64,000 nucleotides of DNA from Rhizobium hidalgonense (GCF_002914525.1 NZ_LODW01000042.1:62001-126000), one strand, 5' to 3'; numbered from the stretch's first letter, positions 27,083 through 36,485 are shown. The notes: generated from the sequence alone by a model not told the origin. Made by a program: numbers and translations.

Positions 27083-29434
27083 TCAAGAGGCCCGTGCGAC
27101 GGCCGATTGCGGGGCCATCAGTTCCTCGATGAGGACGGCTGCGTGCTGCGGACGGTGGAAGAGATAGCCCTGCCCATAATCAAGCCCCATCTGGTGGAGC
27201 GTGCGGCATTCCTCTTCGGTTTCGATGCCCTCGGCAATGACGGTGCAGTTCATCTTGTGCGAAAGCGTGGTAATGCCTTCGATCAGCATGCGGCTCTTCT
27301 GGCGCACGTCGTCATCGCCATCATTGATCGCGCGGGTGAAGGACTGGTCGATCTTGATGATGTCGACCGGGAAGCGGTTGAGGTAACTCAGCGACGAATA
27401 GCCGGTGCCGAAATCATCGAGCGCGATACGGCAGCCGAAGCGGCGAAGCTCGGTGACGATCATGCGAATTTCGGGGTTGTCGTGCATCAGCACGGCTTCG
27501 GTAATCTCGACGACGATGCGCTCGGGTCGGATGCCATGGCGACCGACAATGGCGGCAAGGCGGGCCGGCAGTGCCGGCTCGAACTGCAGCGGCGAGAAGT
27601 TGATGGCGAGATAGGTGTCCTGCATGCCTGATATGCGGGAAATCTTCGCGAGGTTGGCGATCGCCTTTTCCATGATGACGTTGCCGACGCGGACGATCTT
27701 TGCCGTCTCTTCGGCGACGCTGATAATCTCGGCCGGCGGCATCAAGCCTTTCTGCGGATGGTTGAGGCGCATCAGTGCTTCGAAACCTGATATACCGCGA
27801 CCGTTCAGATTGACGATCGGCTGCAGGAAGGCCTCGAACCAGTTGTCGACGAGACCAGCTTCGATATTGGCCTCGATCTCGGCGCGCCTGCGGGCACGGT
27901 CGAGCATGGCGTTATCGAAAAGCTGCGCGCCATTCTTGCCGTCGCGCTTCTTGGCATACATCGCCAGGTCGGACTTCTGCAGCAGTTCGGCCGCGGTTGC
28001 GGCATGGTGCGGATAGATGGCGATGCCGACGGAAGCACTCAGATGCATGTCGGGGGCGAACGGCGTTTCGAAGATCGAGGCGATCTTGTCGCACATCATC
28101 CTGGCGCGTTTTTCGGCATCTTTCGCCGGCAGCAGGATGGCAAATTCGTCGCCGCCGAGACGGGCCGCCTCATCGGAGGGGGCAAGGTAGGCCTTGAGGC
28201 GTTCGACGAGCTCGACCAGCGCCATGTCGCCGGCGGCGTGGCCCATATTGTCGTTGATCCATTTGAAGCGATCGAGATCGACGAAGAGGCAGGCCAGTTC
28301 CTGGCCGGCCGCATCGGCGGCGGCGATCTTGTTGTCGAGGACGGCTTCGAAACCCTGGCGATTGAGCAGCCCGGTCAGGTGATCGGTGATTGCCTGGCGG
28401 TGGTTGCGGTCCTCGGAGGCCTTGAGCTCGGTTACATCGGTCATGACCGACAGCGAGAGGCGGTCCTGAGCGCCGGCTTCCGCCTCCGATTCCATGATAA
28501 GGACGTCCATGGTACGGCCATCCAGGCAAACGAACTTGACCGTAACGGTCATACTGCTTTCGGCCCGGCGACGTTTGACGAACTTGTCGCGGGTGGTCGA
28601 TGTGACGAGATCGGCGAAATTGCGGCCGATGACGGCGGCGCGGTTATAACCCGTGGCCAGCAGCCAGTAATCGCTGACGGCGGTGATGCGATCTTCCTCG
28701 TCGAGGGAAAAGAGCATGGCGGGCGTCAGATTGTAGATGTCGGTGGCGCGGCGGTGGGCGAGCTTCAGCTCCTTTTCCTCGCTTTCGAGCTTGGTCTGCA
28801 TCTCGTTGAAGCTGCGGGCCAGCCGTCCCATCTCGTCGTTCGACTGCCAGTCAACATGGTGCCGGGAGCCGAGCTGACGGGTAGCCTCGATCGCCGCCGT
28901 CAGCCGCATCAGCGGCTGGATGACGAAGAACCGGTTGCCGATCAGCGCCGTGCCGAAAACGGTCAGCACGGCGAAGATGAAAATCGAGATGAAGACGACC
29001 TCTTCCTGCTTCAGGCCGGAAAACAAGCCGAGCGCGGGATAGTAGACGCTGATGCTGCCGAGATTCTTCGGGCCGTCGACGGCGTTGTAGATAATGGCGC
29101 GCGACACCTGGACGAGCTTGCCGTCGAAGGAGCGCGGAATGGTGGACTGACTGATGTCGAGCTGGCCCGACTGGTCACGCACCTCGACCTTGACGATAGC
29201 GCCTTGGGAAACCACCGTCGCGCTGATCTGGGTGACGCTCTCCTCATCGAGATCCCAGAGCGGCTTTGCCAGCGCCTGGGCATTGGCGACAAGAAGAACG
29301 GAAATATGATCGCGTATTTCCTTGTCGGCCCGTTCCGAGGAAAGAAAAAGGAAGAGAACAAAGAGGGGAGCGACAAAAACGAGCAGCGCTCCGCAAACAA
29401 TTCCAAAAAATCTGTTCTCAACGGAATTGTTCAT
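27083..29434 (-). CDS. membrane GGDEF/EAL cyclic-di-GMP protein with HAMP and PAS
   Basis: A 783-residue dual-domain protein. It has a membrane helix (about 10-32), a periplasmic sensor domain (to 147), a second helix (148-170), a HAMP linker (about 172-225), a PAS-like region (about 228-350), then GGDEF and EAL domains. GGDEF (near 428) is intact, but there is no RxxD inhibitory site before it. The EAL domain starts with EALMRLN (near 551) and keeps ITEAVL, DDFGTGYSSLSYLNRFP and EGIETEEE, so phosphodiesterase activity is plausible. Both synthesis and breakdown of c-di-GMP are possible. No output gene is adjacent; the solute-binding protein gene follows on the same strand. Confidence 0.94.
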   Translation of the reverse strand: MNNSVENRFFGIVCGALLVFVAPLFVLFLFLSSERADKEIRDHISVLLVANAQALAKPLWDLDEESVTQISATVVSQGAIVKVEVRDQSGQLDISQSTIPRSFDGKLVQVSRAIIYNAVDGPKNLGSISVYYPALGLFSGLKQEEVVFISIFIFAVLTVFGTALIGNRFFVIQPLMRLTAAIEATRQLGSRHHVDWQSNDEMGRLARSFNEMQTKLESEEKELKLAHRRATDIYNLTPAMLFSLDEEDRITAVSDYWLLATGYNRAAVIGRNFADLVTSTTRDKFVKRRRAESSMTVTVKFVCLDGRTMDVLIMESEAEAGAQDRLSLSVMTDVTELKASEDRNHRQAITDHLTGLLNRQGFEAVLDNKIAAADAAGQELACLFVDLDRFKWINDNMGHAAGDMALVELVERLKAYLAPSDEAARLGGDEFAILLPAKDAEKRARMMCDKIASIFETPFAPDMHLSASVGIAIYPHHAATAAELLQKSDLAMYAKKRDGKNGAQLFDNAMLDRARRRAEIEANIEAGLVDNWFEAFLQPIVNLNGRGISGFEALMRLNHPQKGLMPPAEIISVAEETAKIVRVGNVIMEKAIANLAKISRISGMQDTYLAINFSPLQFEPALPARLAAIVGRHGIRPERIVVEITEAVLMHDNPEIRMIVTELRRFGCRIALDDFGTGYSSLSYLNRFPVDIIKIDQSFTRAINDGDDDVRQKSRMLIEGITTLSHKMNCTVIAEGIETEEECRTLHQMGLDYGQGYLFHRPQHAAVLIEELMAPQSAVARAS

Positions 29435-29566
29435 GGTTCCGTTTACTCCCCCAGGCCGACCCTATCTGCTGTCGCGCGCTAAGGCGGGCTTCTTCGCAGC
29501 TGACGAAGCATGCTTTCACGAATACGTTAAATGTTGCTGAAACGGGGGCTTGCCGGGCAACGAAAA

Positions 29567-29642
29567 GCCCGCCTTCCCAGGGAACTGGCTCCTGAAAGTT
29601 GGACGACAACCTTTCAGGGGCCAATTCATGGGAAAGCGGGCC
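29567..29642. repeat. 76-bp imperfect palindrome after rplY
   Basis: The left arm begins GCCCGCCTTCCCA and ends CTCCTGAAAGTTGG; the right arm is its imperfect reverse complement, ending GCGGGCC. Only a handful of mismatches or bulges interrupt it. Read on the minus strand it ends GGCGGGCTTTTCG, so it could terminate rplY transcription. Its size is much larger than an ordinary terminator. Confidence 0.65.
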
Positions 29643-29669
29643 GTATGCTTTACAAATTGGTTGAAGCGA

Positions 29670-30278
29670 TCAGGCTTCAGCTTCGCCTTCCGCGGCGCTC
29701 TCGTCGATGCCGGCAGCCGGAGCGATGATGGTCGCGATCGTGAAGTCACGGTCGATGACGGTGGTGACGCCCTTCGGAAGGGTGACTTCCGAAATATGGA
29801 TGCTGTCGCCGATCTTCTTGCCGCTGAGGTCAACGTTGAAGAATTCCGGGATCGCATCGGCCGGGCAATGGACTTCGACTTCATGACGAACGATGTTCAG
29901 CACGCCGCCGACCTTGAGGCCCTGGGACTTATCTTCGTTGATGAAGTGAACCGGGATTGCGACGGTCACCTGGGTGTTGCCGGAGACGCGCAGGAAATCG
30001 ACATGCATCGTGAAGTCGCGGACCGGATCGAGCTGGTAGTCCTTCGGCAGAACCTTGTACTTCTTGCCGTCGACTTCGATCGTCGCCACGGTGGTCATGA
30101 AACCACCGGCATGAATGCGCTTCGTCACCTCATTGGTGTTGAGAGCGATGGCAATGGGGGCCTGCTTGTCACCATAGATGACAGCGGGAATCAAACCGTT
30201 GCGGCGAAGTTCACGGGCGGACCCCTTACCAACCCGTTCGCGCGCCTCGGCCTTGAGCTCGTAAGTTTCCTGGCTCAT
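29670..30278 (-). CDS. rplY: 50S ribosomal protein L25, general stress protein Ctc type
   Basis: L25/TL5/Ctc, 202 residues. The N-terminal 5S rRNA-binding domain ([21 protein letters not shown], then GLIPAVIYG) is followed by the long C-terminal beta domain that marks the Ctc form. A Glu/Ala-rich tail ([11 protein letters not shown]) ends it. AAAGGAATAGCC precedes the ATG. A likely promoter sits about 130-155 bp upstream (30406-30434). In many alphaproteobacteria rplY is near pth and ychF, as here. The downstream palindrome may terminate it. Confidence 0.97.
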   Translation of the reverse strand: MSQETYELKAEARERVGKGSARELRRNGLIPAVIYGDKQAPIAIALNTNEVTKRIHAGGFMTTVATIEVDGKKYKVLPKDYQLDPVRDFTMHVDFLRVSGNTQVTVAIPVHFINEDKSQGLKVGGVLNIVRHEVEVHCPADAIPEFFNVDLSGKKIGDSIHISEVTLPKGVTTVIDRDFTIATIIAPAAGIDESAAEGEAEA

Positions 30279-30405
30279 GGCTATTCCTTTCGAGGTTATT
30301 TGGAGAGTTCGTCGGCGGGCAAAAGCCTTGTTCCGTCGAACCGGAGGCGGGGTTTCCCCATCCTCATCCGCGTTGCCTCCAAGGGTGTCTACACGGACCG
30401 GTGGC

Positions 30406-30434
30406 CTATATTATAAGTCGGTCTGAAACGCAAG
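30406..30434 (-). promoter_or_regulatory. candidate promoter of rplY
   Basis: On the minus strand CTTGCG (30434-30429) and ATATAG (30411-30406) are spaced 17 bp, with TATAAT overlapping just upstream. The predicted leader of about 120 nt is compatible with autoregulation of a ribosomal protein. Confidence 0.5.
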
Positions 30435-30624
30435 TTGCGGATTGCCGCGGTTTTTGGGTGATATACAGTCGTCCGCCGCGGCGCTCAATTATTGAGACGG
30501 CAAATCTGCTTGGATCGACTGCGTGCCATCCGCGCCGGCCGTCTCGACCAGAAGAACCTCGTTGAAATGTTTGTAATCCACGCCCGCCCGCGTGGCAAAA
30601 TTGCCAGTACCTGCCGCCACTTGG

Positions 30625-30653
30625 CTTGACATGAGCGCAGTTGGCATCTTTGG
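30625..30653 (+). promoter_or_regulatory. candidate promoter of exported-protein gene
   Basis: A perfect -35 box CTTGAC (30625-30630) is followed 17 bp later by the weaker CTTTGG. It lies about 40 bp before the ATG. Confidence 0.42.
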
Positions 30654-30693
30654 ATGCCGCAATCAAAAAAGCGGCTGAGGAGAAAAACAGACT

Positions 30694-32268
30694 ATGCGTC
30701 TCAAACATGTCACGGCAACGAGCTTGCTTGTTCTTTGCCTTTTCACCACGGCCAAGGGCGCGGAGATCAACCAGGACGGCGCCAATGCGGTCAAGGAGAC
30801 TCTGACGAAGCTGCTTCCTGACGAACTGGCGAAGAGCGGCTTTATAGCCGTTAATCCGGCGGGTACGCGCTACGAAGTCATTTACGATCTGGCCAAGCTG
30901 GTTGCCAAAGCTAATCCGGCGACGTTCACGATCAACGGGTTGACACCGTTCTCGATGTTCGCCACGCCGCTCGACAGCGGGCTCTGGAACGTCGAAGGTG
31001 ACAACAAGTTCAACGTCTCCGGCCACTTCAAAGGCCCGGATCAGAAGCCGACGGATTTCACCTATTCCATCGCTTCGCTTGTTTATACCGGCGTCTTCGA
31101 CCCGGCGATCAGCTATCTACGCTCCGGCACATTCGCGGCCAAGGACATCAAGATGGCCAGCAAGTCCGAAACCGAGGAGGTCCATGCCAGCATCACCAGC
31201 ATGGACCAAAAGCTGAGTTCGACGGACAGCGCAGGCGGCAATAGACGTATCGATTTTGTCGGCAACGCCTCGATGTCTGGTTTCGTCGAGCAGGTTTCCG
31301 GCCTGCAAATGCCGCCCGTCGAATTTCGTGCCGGCTCGATCAATGTCGATGCCAAGGTGGACGCCCTGCCGGCAAAGCAAATACGCGACATGGTTTTCTT
31401 TGTCCTCGATCATCTCGATGAGAAGGAATTGAGCCCGGAGAACAGCGACAAGATCAAGGGAATAGTGAAGGAAGCCTTCCCGCTTCTTACCTCGTTCAGC
31501 GAGACGATCGGGGTCAACGACCTGATCGTCAGCAGCGAGATGGGTAAGGGCGGCGCCAAAGCACTCGGCTACAATCTCGCTATCGACGGGCCGAGTGACG
31601 CCATGCGCTTCGGCTTCGGCATGAACGCCCAGGAGATCAGCCTCGACACGCCGCTGATGCCGGTAAACTATTCGGCCTTCATGCCGACCAGCTTCGATTT
31701 CCAGCTTGCTGTTCCGAACCTGGATTTCGCAAGCTTCGGCGACGCGATCATGGCGTTGGATTTCAACGATAGAGCGCCCGAGAAGACCGGCGAGGAGATG
31801 GCGAAGAAGCTCTTCCACGACGGCCGGCTTGCCGTCGAGTTTCCGAAGATCAGCGCCAAGTCTCAGGTCTATGATGTCGATATGACGGGCAAGATCGAGG
31901 GGCGCGTCGACACCCAGAAGGACTATTCGATGGAGGCGACGATCCTTGCTCGCGATCTCGACAAGACGATCGCGGCGGTTCAGGAACTCGCCAAGACGGA
32001 TCCCGATCTCAACCAGGTCTCCTTCGGCATCATGATGGTGAAGGGATTCGCCAAGACCGATGCGGACGGTCGCTCGCGCTGGGACATCAGCGTCAGCCGC
32101 GATGGTTCCGTGGCGGTCAATGGCCAGCAGATCAAGGGACCGGATGGTCCCGATCAAGATCAGGGGCTGGAGACAGACCAGGACCAGGATCAGGGACTGG
32201 AGCCAGACCAGGATCAGGAGCCGGGGCAGGGTCAGGACGCGGTGCCGGCGCCGCCGCAGCAGCCCTGA
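30694..32268 (+). CDS. exported protein of unknown function with Asp/Gln-rich tail
   Basis: A 524-residue protein. A signal peptide (MRLKHVTATSLLVLCLFTTA, then KGA) is followed by a long beta-rich region with no motif I can name; regular segments such as TFTINGLTPFSMFATPLDSG and VEFRAGSINVDAKVDALPAK fit DUF2125-like periplasmic proteins, but I am not sure. The C-terminal 45 residues are low complexity, with repeated DQDQGLE and ending APPQQP. GAGGAGAAAAACAGACT precedes the ATG. A good terminator follows. Location is periplasm or outer membrane by inference. The function is unknown. Confidence 0.8.
   Translation: MRLKHVTATSLLVLCLFTTAKGAEINQDGANAVKETLTKLLPDELAKSGFIAVNPAGTRYEVIYDLAKLVAKANPATFTINGLTPFSMFATPLDSGLWNVEGDNKFNVSGHFKGPDQKPTDFTYSIASLVYTGVFDPAISYLRSGTFAAKDIKMASKSETEEVHASITSMDQKLSSTDSAGGNRRIDFVGNASMSGFVEQVSGLQMPPVEFRAGSINVDAKVDALPAKQIRDMVFFVLDHLDEKELSPENSDKIKGIVKEAFPLLTSFSETIGVNDLIVSSEMGKGGAKALGYNLAIDGPSDAMRFGFGMNAQEISLDTPLMPVNYSAFMPTSFDFQLAVPNLDFASFGDAIMALDFNDRAPEKTGEEMAKKLFHDGRLAVEFPKISAKSQVYDVDMTGKIEGRVDTQKDYSMEATILARDLDKTIAAVQELAKTDPDLNQVSFGIMMVKGFAKTDADGRSRWDISVSRDGSVAVNGQQIKGPDGPDQDQGLETDQDQDQGLEPDQDQEPGQGQDAVPAPPQQP
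32146..32250 (+). repeat. tandem degenerate repeat encoding Asp/Gln-rich tail
   Basis: The gene end repeats units such as GACCAGGACCAGGATCAGG and GACCAGGATCAGGA, giving DQDQ blocks separated by GLE. Unit copies are imperfect, so the array looks old rather than freshly expanded. Confidence 0.6.
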
Positions 32269-32289
32269 GCGCAATCAATCGCAAATGAA

Positions 32290-32318
32290 GAGGTCGGCCT
32301 TGTGCCGGCCTTTTTTTG
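32290..32318 (+). terminator. rho-independent terminator
   Basis: AGGTCGGC pairs with GCCGGCCT (one G-T pair), followed by seven T residues. It lies about 20 bp after the stop of the exported-protein gene. Confidence 0.88.
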
Positions 32319-32451
32319 CCAACGATCGGCGCGGCGGTTTATTCCGGGCTTTCGCCGTCAAGGAACGCGGCTTCGCGACAAGCAACGGCCAGCGATTCAT
32401 GCGGCTCGGACAGCATGCCCGGGAATAGCTGGTTTATCTGTGCTGAAATTG

Positions 32452-32478
32452 AAAGAGCCGGACGAATGCCGGCTCTTC
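32452..32478 (-). terminator. rho-independent terminator of prs
   Basis: On the minus strand AAGAGCCGG and CCGGCTCTT form a 9-bp stem with a 7-base loop, followed by TTTC, directly after the prs stop codon. Confidence 0.82.
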
Positions 32479-33411
32479 TTAGTCGAAGAGGCTGGAGACG
32501 GACTCTTCCTGGGCCGTTCGGCTGATGGCTTCGCCGATCAGCGGCGCCGTCGTCACGATGCGGATATTGTGCGCCGAGAGTACGGCTGTGGTCGGCTGGA
32601 TCGAATCCGTAATGACGAGTTCACGAAGCTTCGAGGAGGTGACGCGGGTTACCGCGCCGCCGGAGAGGACGCCGTGGGTGATATAGGCGGTGACGCTCGA
32701 TGCGCCCTGGGCCAGCATCGCGTCGGCGGCGTTGCAGAGCGTGCCGCCGGAATCGACGATGTCGTCGATCAGCAGGCAGTCCTTGCCGGTGATGTCGCCG
32801 ATGATGTTCATCACTTCGGATTCACCCGGCCGATCGCGACGCTTGTCGACGATGGCAAGAAGACAGTCCAGCCGCTTGGCAAGCGCGCGGGCACGAACCA
32901 CACCACCGACATCAGGCGAGACGACCACGACATTGCTGAGGTCGTAATGGCTTTTGATGTCGCGCGTCAGCACGGGCATGGCGAAGAGATTGTCTGTGGG
33001 TATATCGAAGAAGCCCTGGATCTGCCCGGCATGGAGATCGAGCGTCATGACGCGGTCGGCGCCGGCTTCGGTAATGAGGTTGGCGACCAGCTTTGCGGAG
33101 ATCGGTGTGCGCCCTGAGGCGCGACGATCCTGACGCGCATACCCGAAATAGGGAAGCACTGCAGTGATGCGACGGGCTGAAGAACGACGCATCGCGTCGA
33201 TCATGATCAGCAGCTCCATCAGGTGGTCGTTGGCAGGAAAGGCGGTCGGCTGGACGAGGAAAACGTCTTCGCCGCGCACATTTTCCTGGATTTCCACGAA
33301 GATTTCCTGATCGGCAAACCTTCGAACACTGGCTCTCCCCAAGGGAACGTTGAGATAGGTGCAGATCGCTTCGGCGAGTTGCCGGTTCGAATTGCCTGCG
33401 AAAACCTTCAT
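32479..33411 (-). CDS. prs: ribose-phosphate pyrophosphokinase
   Basis: Prs, 310 residues, family length. It makes PRPP from ribose 5-phosphate and ATP, feeding purine, pyrimidine, His and Trp synthesis. N-terminal [15 protein letters not shown], the [10 protein letters not shown] block (about 92-101) and the PRPP-binding [14 protein letters not shown] are intact; the regulatory flexible-loop region [11 protein letters not shown] is also present. A promoter candidate is at 33445-33473 and a terminator follows directly. Monocistronic. Confidence 0.97.
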   Translation of the reverse strand: MKVFAGNSNRQLAEAICTYLNVPLGRASVRRFADQEIFVEIQENVRGEDVFLVQPTAFPANDHLMELLIMIDAMRRSSARRITAVLPYFGYARQDRRASGRTPISAKLVANLITEAGADRVMTLDLHAGQIQGFFDIPTDNLFAMPVLTRDIKSHYDLSNVVVVSPDVGGVVRARALAKRLDCLLAIVDKRRDRPGESEVMNIIGDITGKDCLLIDDIVDSGGTLCNAADAMLAQGASSVTAYITHGVLSGGAVTRVTSSKLRELVITDSIQPTTAVLSAHNIRIVTTAPLIGEAISRTAQEESVSSLFD

Positions 33412-33444
33412 TTTGGTCCGCCTGTTATGCGCTGATAGCCGCGC

Positions 33445-33473
33445 TTTTTAGCCAGCTTCCCCGTGAATGCAAG
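33445..33473 (-). promoter_or_regulatory. candidate promoter of prs
   Basis: On the minus strand CTTGCA (33473-33468) is followed by 17 bp and TAAAAA (33450-33445), matching the rhizobial sigma-70 pattern. The leader would be about 28 nt. Confidence 0.45.
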
Positions 33474-33516
33474 GGCAAAGGCGCCACAGGCTTTGATATT
33501 TGCAAAAAGTTTGTGA

Positions 33517-34329
33517 CTAACCGCCCCGCGTCTGCCGCCAGGAGGCGAATTCCGCGATGGTTTTCGAGCCGATCTGCTGCATCACCGAGGCAGGAACGCC
33601 GGCCCAGGGGTTGGCCGCCGCCGTCGGCACGCTTTCCTGCCCTTGGATGCGATGCAGGCGGCCGCCTCCGCTGTCGAGAATGTCCCAGACATAAACCACG
33701 GTGACCTTGCCGTCGTCGCTGAAGGCGGAGAGATAACCTTTGAGAATGTAGTCGCTGCTCGCATCGGTCGAGCTCTTGATGGAAAGGCCGTGCGCGCGCG
33801 CCTCTGCGCCGAGCTGGCGCGAGAGCGGGGTCACGGCCTGCACTGGCGCGCCGATGATCGGCAGGAAGCGCACGGTATTGCCGCGAGCGGCAGAGGCGCC
33901 GGCGCTGAGGTCGGCGGTCTGCTGCGGCTGCTGCGCTTCGGCCGCCGGAGCGGCAGGTTCACCGCCGCTTGACGGCGGCGGCAGCGATTGTCCTTCGATC
34001 GGGGTGGAAGCGGCGGGCGAGGAATCGTTGCGCGACAAAGCGTCGGCCTGCTCCTGCATCGTCGTCGGCGGTGCACCGGAACCGGGCCGATAGGTCCGTT
34101 GCGTTTGGTCGTAGGCCGGGTGATAGCCGCGCTGCCGTGTATTTGCGGCGAAGGCTGGCTGGCGGGTGCCTGCCAGGCTCTCGGCCTCGCCCTGCGTCAC
34201 CGGGCTCGATGGCGCACTGGCTGAGGAATTGCCGATGTCGACCAGCGGCGTCAGCGCATCGGTGGTATTGCAGGCGGTCAATAGAGCCATGACGACCAGG
34301 AGCGTGGGCACAATCGCAGCTCGCGTCAT
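33517..34329 (-). CDS. lipoprotein of unknown function
   Basis: A 270-residue lipoprotein. The signal peptide MTRAAIVPTLLVVMALLTAC ends in the lipobox LLTAC. A long Pro/Ser/Ala/Gln-rich linker (about 30-150) follows, then a compact C-terminal domain with SSDYILKGYLSAFSDDGKVT and VVYVWDILDSGGGRLHRIQG, which resembles the fold of small lipoproteins that bind in envelope complexes. I do not recognise a named family with certainty. The ATG at 34329 gives a correct signal peptide; a GTG 21 bp upstream does not. It lies between prs and the M24-fold gene. Confidence 0.75.
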   Translation of the reverse strand: MTRAAIVPTLLVVMALLTACNTTDALTPLVDIGNSSASAPSSPVTQGEAESLAGTRQPAFAANTRQRGYHPAYDQTQRTYRPGSGAPPTTMQEQADALSRNDSSPAASTPIEGQSLPPPSSGGEPAAPAAEAQQPQQTADLSAGASAARGNTVRFLPIIGAPVQAVTPLSRQLGAEARAHGLSIKSSTDASSDYILKGYLSAFSDDGKVTVVYVWDILDSGGGRLHRIQGQESVPTAAANPWAGVPASVMQQIGSKTIAEFASWRQTRGG

Positions 34330-34419
34330 CCCTTGATCCGTCCTTCCCACAATCGCATCAGCCCCGTCCGAATTTATGCGGGCGGGGGCGGGCGTCTGTC
34401 AATTCCGGATTCTCATCGG

Positions 34420-35571
34420 TCAAAGGCCGATGAAATCGAGCGGATGGCGGGATAGCGCGCGCGGCGCATCCGTCGTCGTCAGATAGGTCTGGCCAAGCGT
34501 CATCGCCGTGCCGGTGTCGGAATCGGCGATGATCATATGCACGAAAAGCGACATGTTCGGCTCAATCGGCTGCGGATTGCCGACATGGAACATCTGATGC
34601 TCCATCCAGGACGGCGAGAAGCGAGCGCCGAGCGAGTAGCCGCAGGCATTCAGCCGGTGGCGGGCGAGGCCGCGTTCGTCCATGATCCTGGCATGCATAT
34701 CGAAGACGTCGCCGAAGCTGTGGCCGGGCTTCAGCACGGTCTCGATCGCCTCGATGGTTTCGCGGCAGGCATTATAGAGCTCGCGGTGGCGTTGCATCGG
34801 CTCGCCAATGATGACCGTGCGCATCATGGCGGCATGATAATGCGCGTAGACGCCGGCCCATTCGAGCGTCAACTGGTCGCTGGCGTCGAGTTTGCGCCGG
34901 CCGGCCTTGTAGCGGCAAAGCAGGGCATCGGCGCCGGAGCCGATGATGAACTCGTTGGCGGGATAATCGCCGCCGCCGGAAAAGATCGCACCCTGCATGG
35001 CGGCGAGGATATCGGCCTCGTCGGCCCCGGGTTTCGTCAGCCGGATCGCGGCATCCAGCGCGTCGTCAGCGAGAACGGCGGCGCGCTCGACATAGGCAAC
35101 CTCGGTCGGGCTTTTGACAAGGCGCAGGCGGCTGACGAGATAGGATGCATCGGAGATCTGGCCGAAGGTGGTCAGCTGCGCGTCGAGCAGCCGCGAGATA
35201 CGGCCGGTCATGCCGTGCGTGTCATATTCGATACCGATCCGGGCACCGAGCAGATCCATCTCGACCAGCAGGTTCTTCAGGTCGAGCGTCGGATCGGCAT
35301 TGACCCGGTCGACCCAGATATGGATGTCCTCGAGGATCGAAGTGTGCCTTGCCTGGCGAAGATCGGCCGAGCGGGTCAAAAGCGCCATGGTGCCGTCGCT
35401 CTTGACGACCAGCGTCTGGAAGAAGCAGTAGCCGAAGGTGTCGTAGCCGGTCAGCCAGTACATGCTTTCTTGAGCGAAGAGCAGCAGGGCGTCGAGCTTT
35501 TCTTCCTTCATCTTCTCGGTGAGGCGCGCAAGCCGGCTTGCGAATTCGGCCTTTTCGAAGTGCAGTGCCAT
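34420..35571 (-). CDS. M24-fold (pita-bread) protein, probable metal-independent hydrolase
   Basis: A 383-residue member of the Xaa-Pro peptidase / creatinase (M24) superfamily. The N-terminal creatinase-type domain is followed by the pita-bread catalytic domain. The usual five metal ligands (Asp, Asp, His, Glu, Glu) look lost: the first two fall in LEWAGVYAHYHAAMM, the later ones in LFVHMII and TLGQTYLTT. The protein is otherwise intact, so it probably acts without metal, as creatinase and the ectoine hydrolase DoeA do. Substrate unknown. ATG at 35571 is preferred; GTG at 35580 would overlap pgeF. It is the last gene of the lgt - methyltransferase - pgeF run, 5 bp after pgeF. Confidence 0.82.
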   Translation of the reverse strand: MALHFEKAEFASRLARLTEKMKEEKLDALLLFAQESMYWLTGYDTFGYCFFQTLVVKSDGTMALLTRSADLRQARHTSILEDIHIWVDRVNADPTLDLKNLLVEMDLLGARIGIEYDTHGMTGRISRLLDAQLTTFGQISDASYLVSRLRLVKSPTEVAYVERAAVLADDALDAAIRLTKPGADEADILAAMQGAIFSGGGDYPANEFIIGSGADALLCRYKAGRRKLDASDQLTLEWAGVYAHYHAAMMRTVIIGEPMQRHRELYNACRETIEAIETVLKPGHSFGDVFDMHARIMDERGLARHRLNACGYSLGARFSPSWMEHQMFHVGNPQPIEPNMSLFVHMIIADSDTGTAMTLGQTYLTTTDAPRALSRHPLDFIGL

Positions 35572-35576
35572 TCTGC

Positions 35577-36371
35577 TCACGTCTCCCTGATTGATATCGC
35601 GGAAATCTGGCGGCCGTAGTCCGGCTCCTTGCGATGTGTCGTCCTGCGGTATGAAAAGAAGCGCTCGCTGTCCGGATAGGTGCAGAGGCCGAGGCTTTCG
35701 GCCCGCACGCCGGCTTTCGTCAGCCGGTCGACGGTCAGCGCCGGCAGGTCGAACATGGCGTGGCCGGATGTTGCGGAAGGCGCGAAAAAACGCGCATCAT
35801 CCGGGTTCCCGGCGACGAAACGCTCGACGAACTCAGGACCGACCTCATAGCTTGCCTGGCTGATCGAGGGGCCGAGGCAAGCGATAATGCGCGCGCGGTC
35901 GGCCCCCAGCGCTTCCATGGCGGCGATGGTATTTTCGAGCACGCCCGTCAGCGCGCCCTTCCAGCCGGCATGGGCGGCGCCGACGACGCGATTGTCCGGG
36001 TCGGCGAACAGGATCGGGCCGCAATCGGCGGCAAGCACGCCAAGCGCGATGCCGGGAGTGCGCGTTACCATCGCATCCGCCTCGGGGCGGGCGCCATCAT
36101 AATCGGAATCGACGGTCACGACATCAGGGGAATGGACCTGATGCACGGTCGCCAGCCGCTCGACCGGCAGGTCGAACCAGGCGGCGACGCGGCGGCGGTT
36201 TTCCAGGACCTTGTCGCGTTCGTCATTGGAGCCGAGGCCGACATTGAGGCCGCGATAGATCCCTTCGGACACGCCGCCGGCGCGGGTGAAATAACCGTGG
36301 CGGATAGTGCTGCCTGCCGCTGCGTTCAGCAGCGCGCTTTCGATCGGTGCGGGAGAGGCCGCGTCCTGCAT
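35577..36371 (-). CDS. pgeF: peptidoglycan editing factor PgeF (laccase-fold)
   Basis: A 264-residue DUF152/PgeF protein. HGYFTRAGGVSEGIYRGLNV is the family start; VHQVHSPDVV, LAADCGPILFAD and GAAHAGWKGAL provide the conserved His and Cys residues of the metal site, and LGPSISQASYEV follows. PgeF removes wrongly inserted amino acids from peptidoglycan precursors; older names are polyphenol oxidase or purine-nucleoside phosphorylase-like. It lies in an operon-like run with lgt and the methyltransferase, suggesting envelope housekeeping. 114 bp separate it from the methyltransferase gene. Confidence 0.93.
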   Translation of the reverse strand: MQDAASPAPIESALLNAAAGSTIRHGYFTRAGGVSEGIYRGLNVGLGSNDERDKVLENRRRVAAWFDLPVERLATVHQVHSPDVVTVDSDYDGARPEADAMVTRTPGIALGVLAADCGPILFADPDNRVVGAAHAGWKGALTGVLENTIAAMEALGADRARIIACLGPSISQASYEVGPEFVERFVAGNPDDARFFAPSATSGHAMFDLPALTVDRLTKAGVRAESLGLCTYPDSERFFSYRRTTHRKEPDYGRQISAISIRET

Positions 36372-36485
36372 CTGTGCTTCCGGGGTCTTTAAGGGGTTTG
36401 TTGTTATCCCAAGCGCATCGCACAGGCGGCGCGCTTCAAGTTCTTGTTCGCTCGCTGGGATGTTGAACCAGCCGCGTGCGCCCTG

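Larger units (their letters stand above)
30279..30693. other. intergenic region between rplY and exported-protein gene
   Basis: 415 bp that separate two divergent genes. It holds the rplY promoter (30406-30434, minus) and a candidate promoter for the exported protein (30625-30653, plus). No further gene is supported. Confidence 0.6.

Noticed and set aside
28004..29482. 492-residue plus-strand open frame opposite the GGDEF/EAL gene
   Set aside because: Antisense of a multidomain protein with correct motifs; charged, low-complexity translation.
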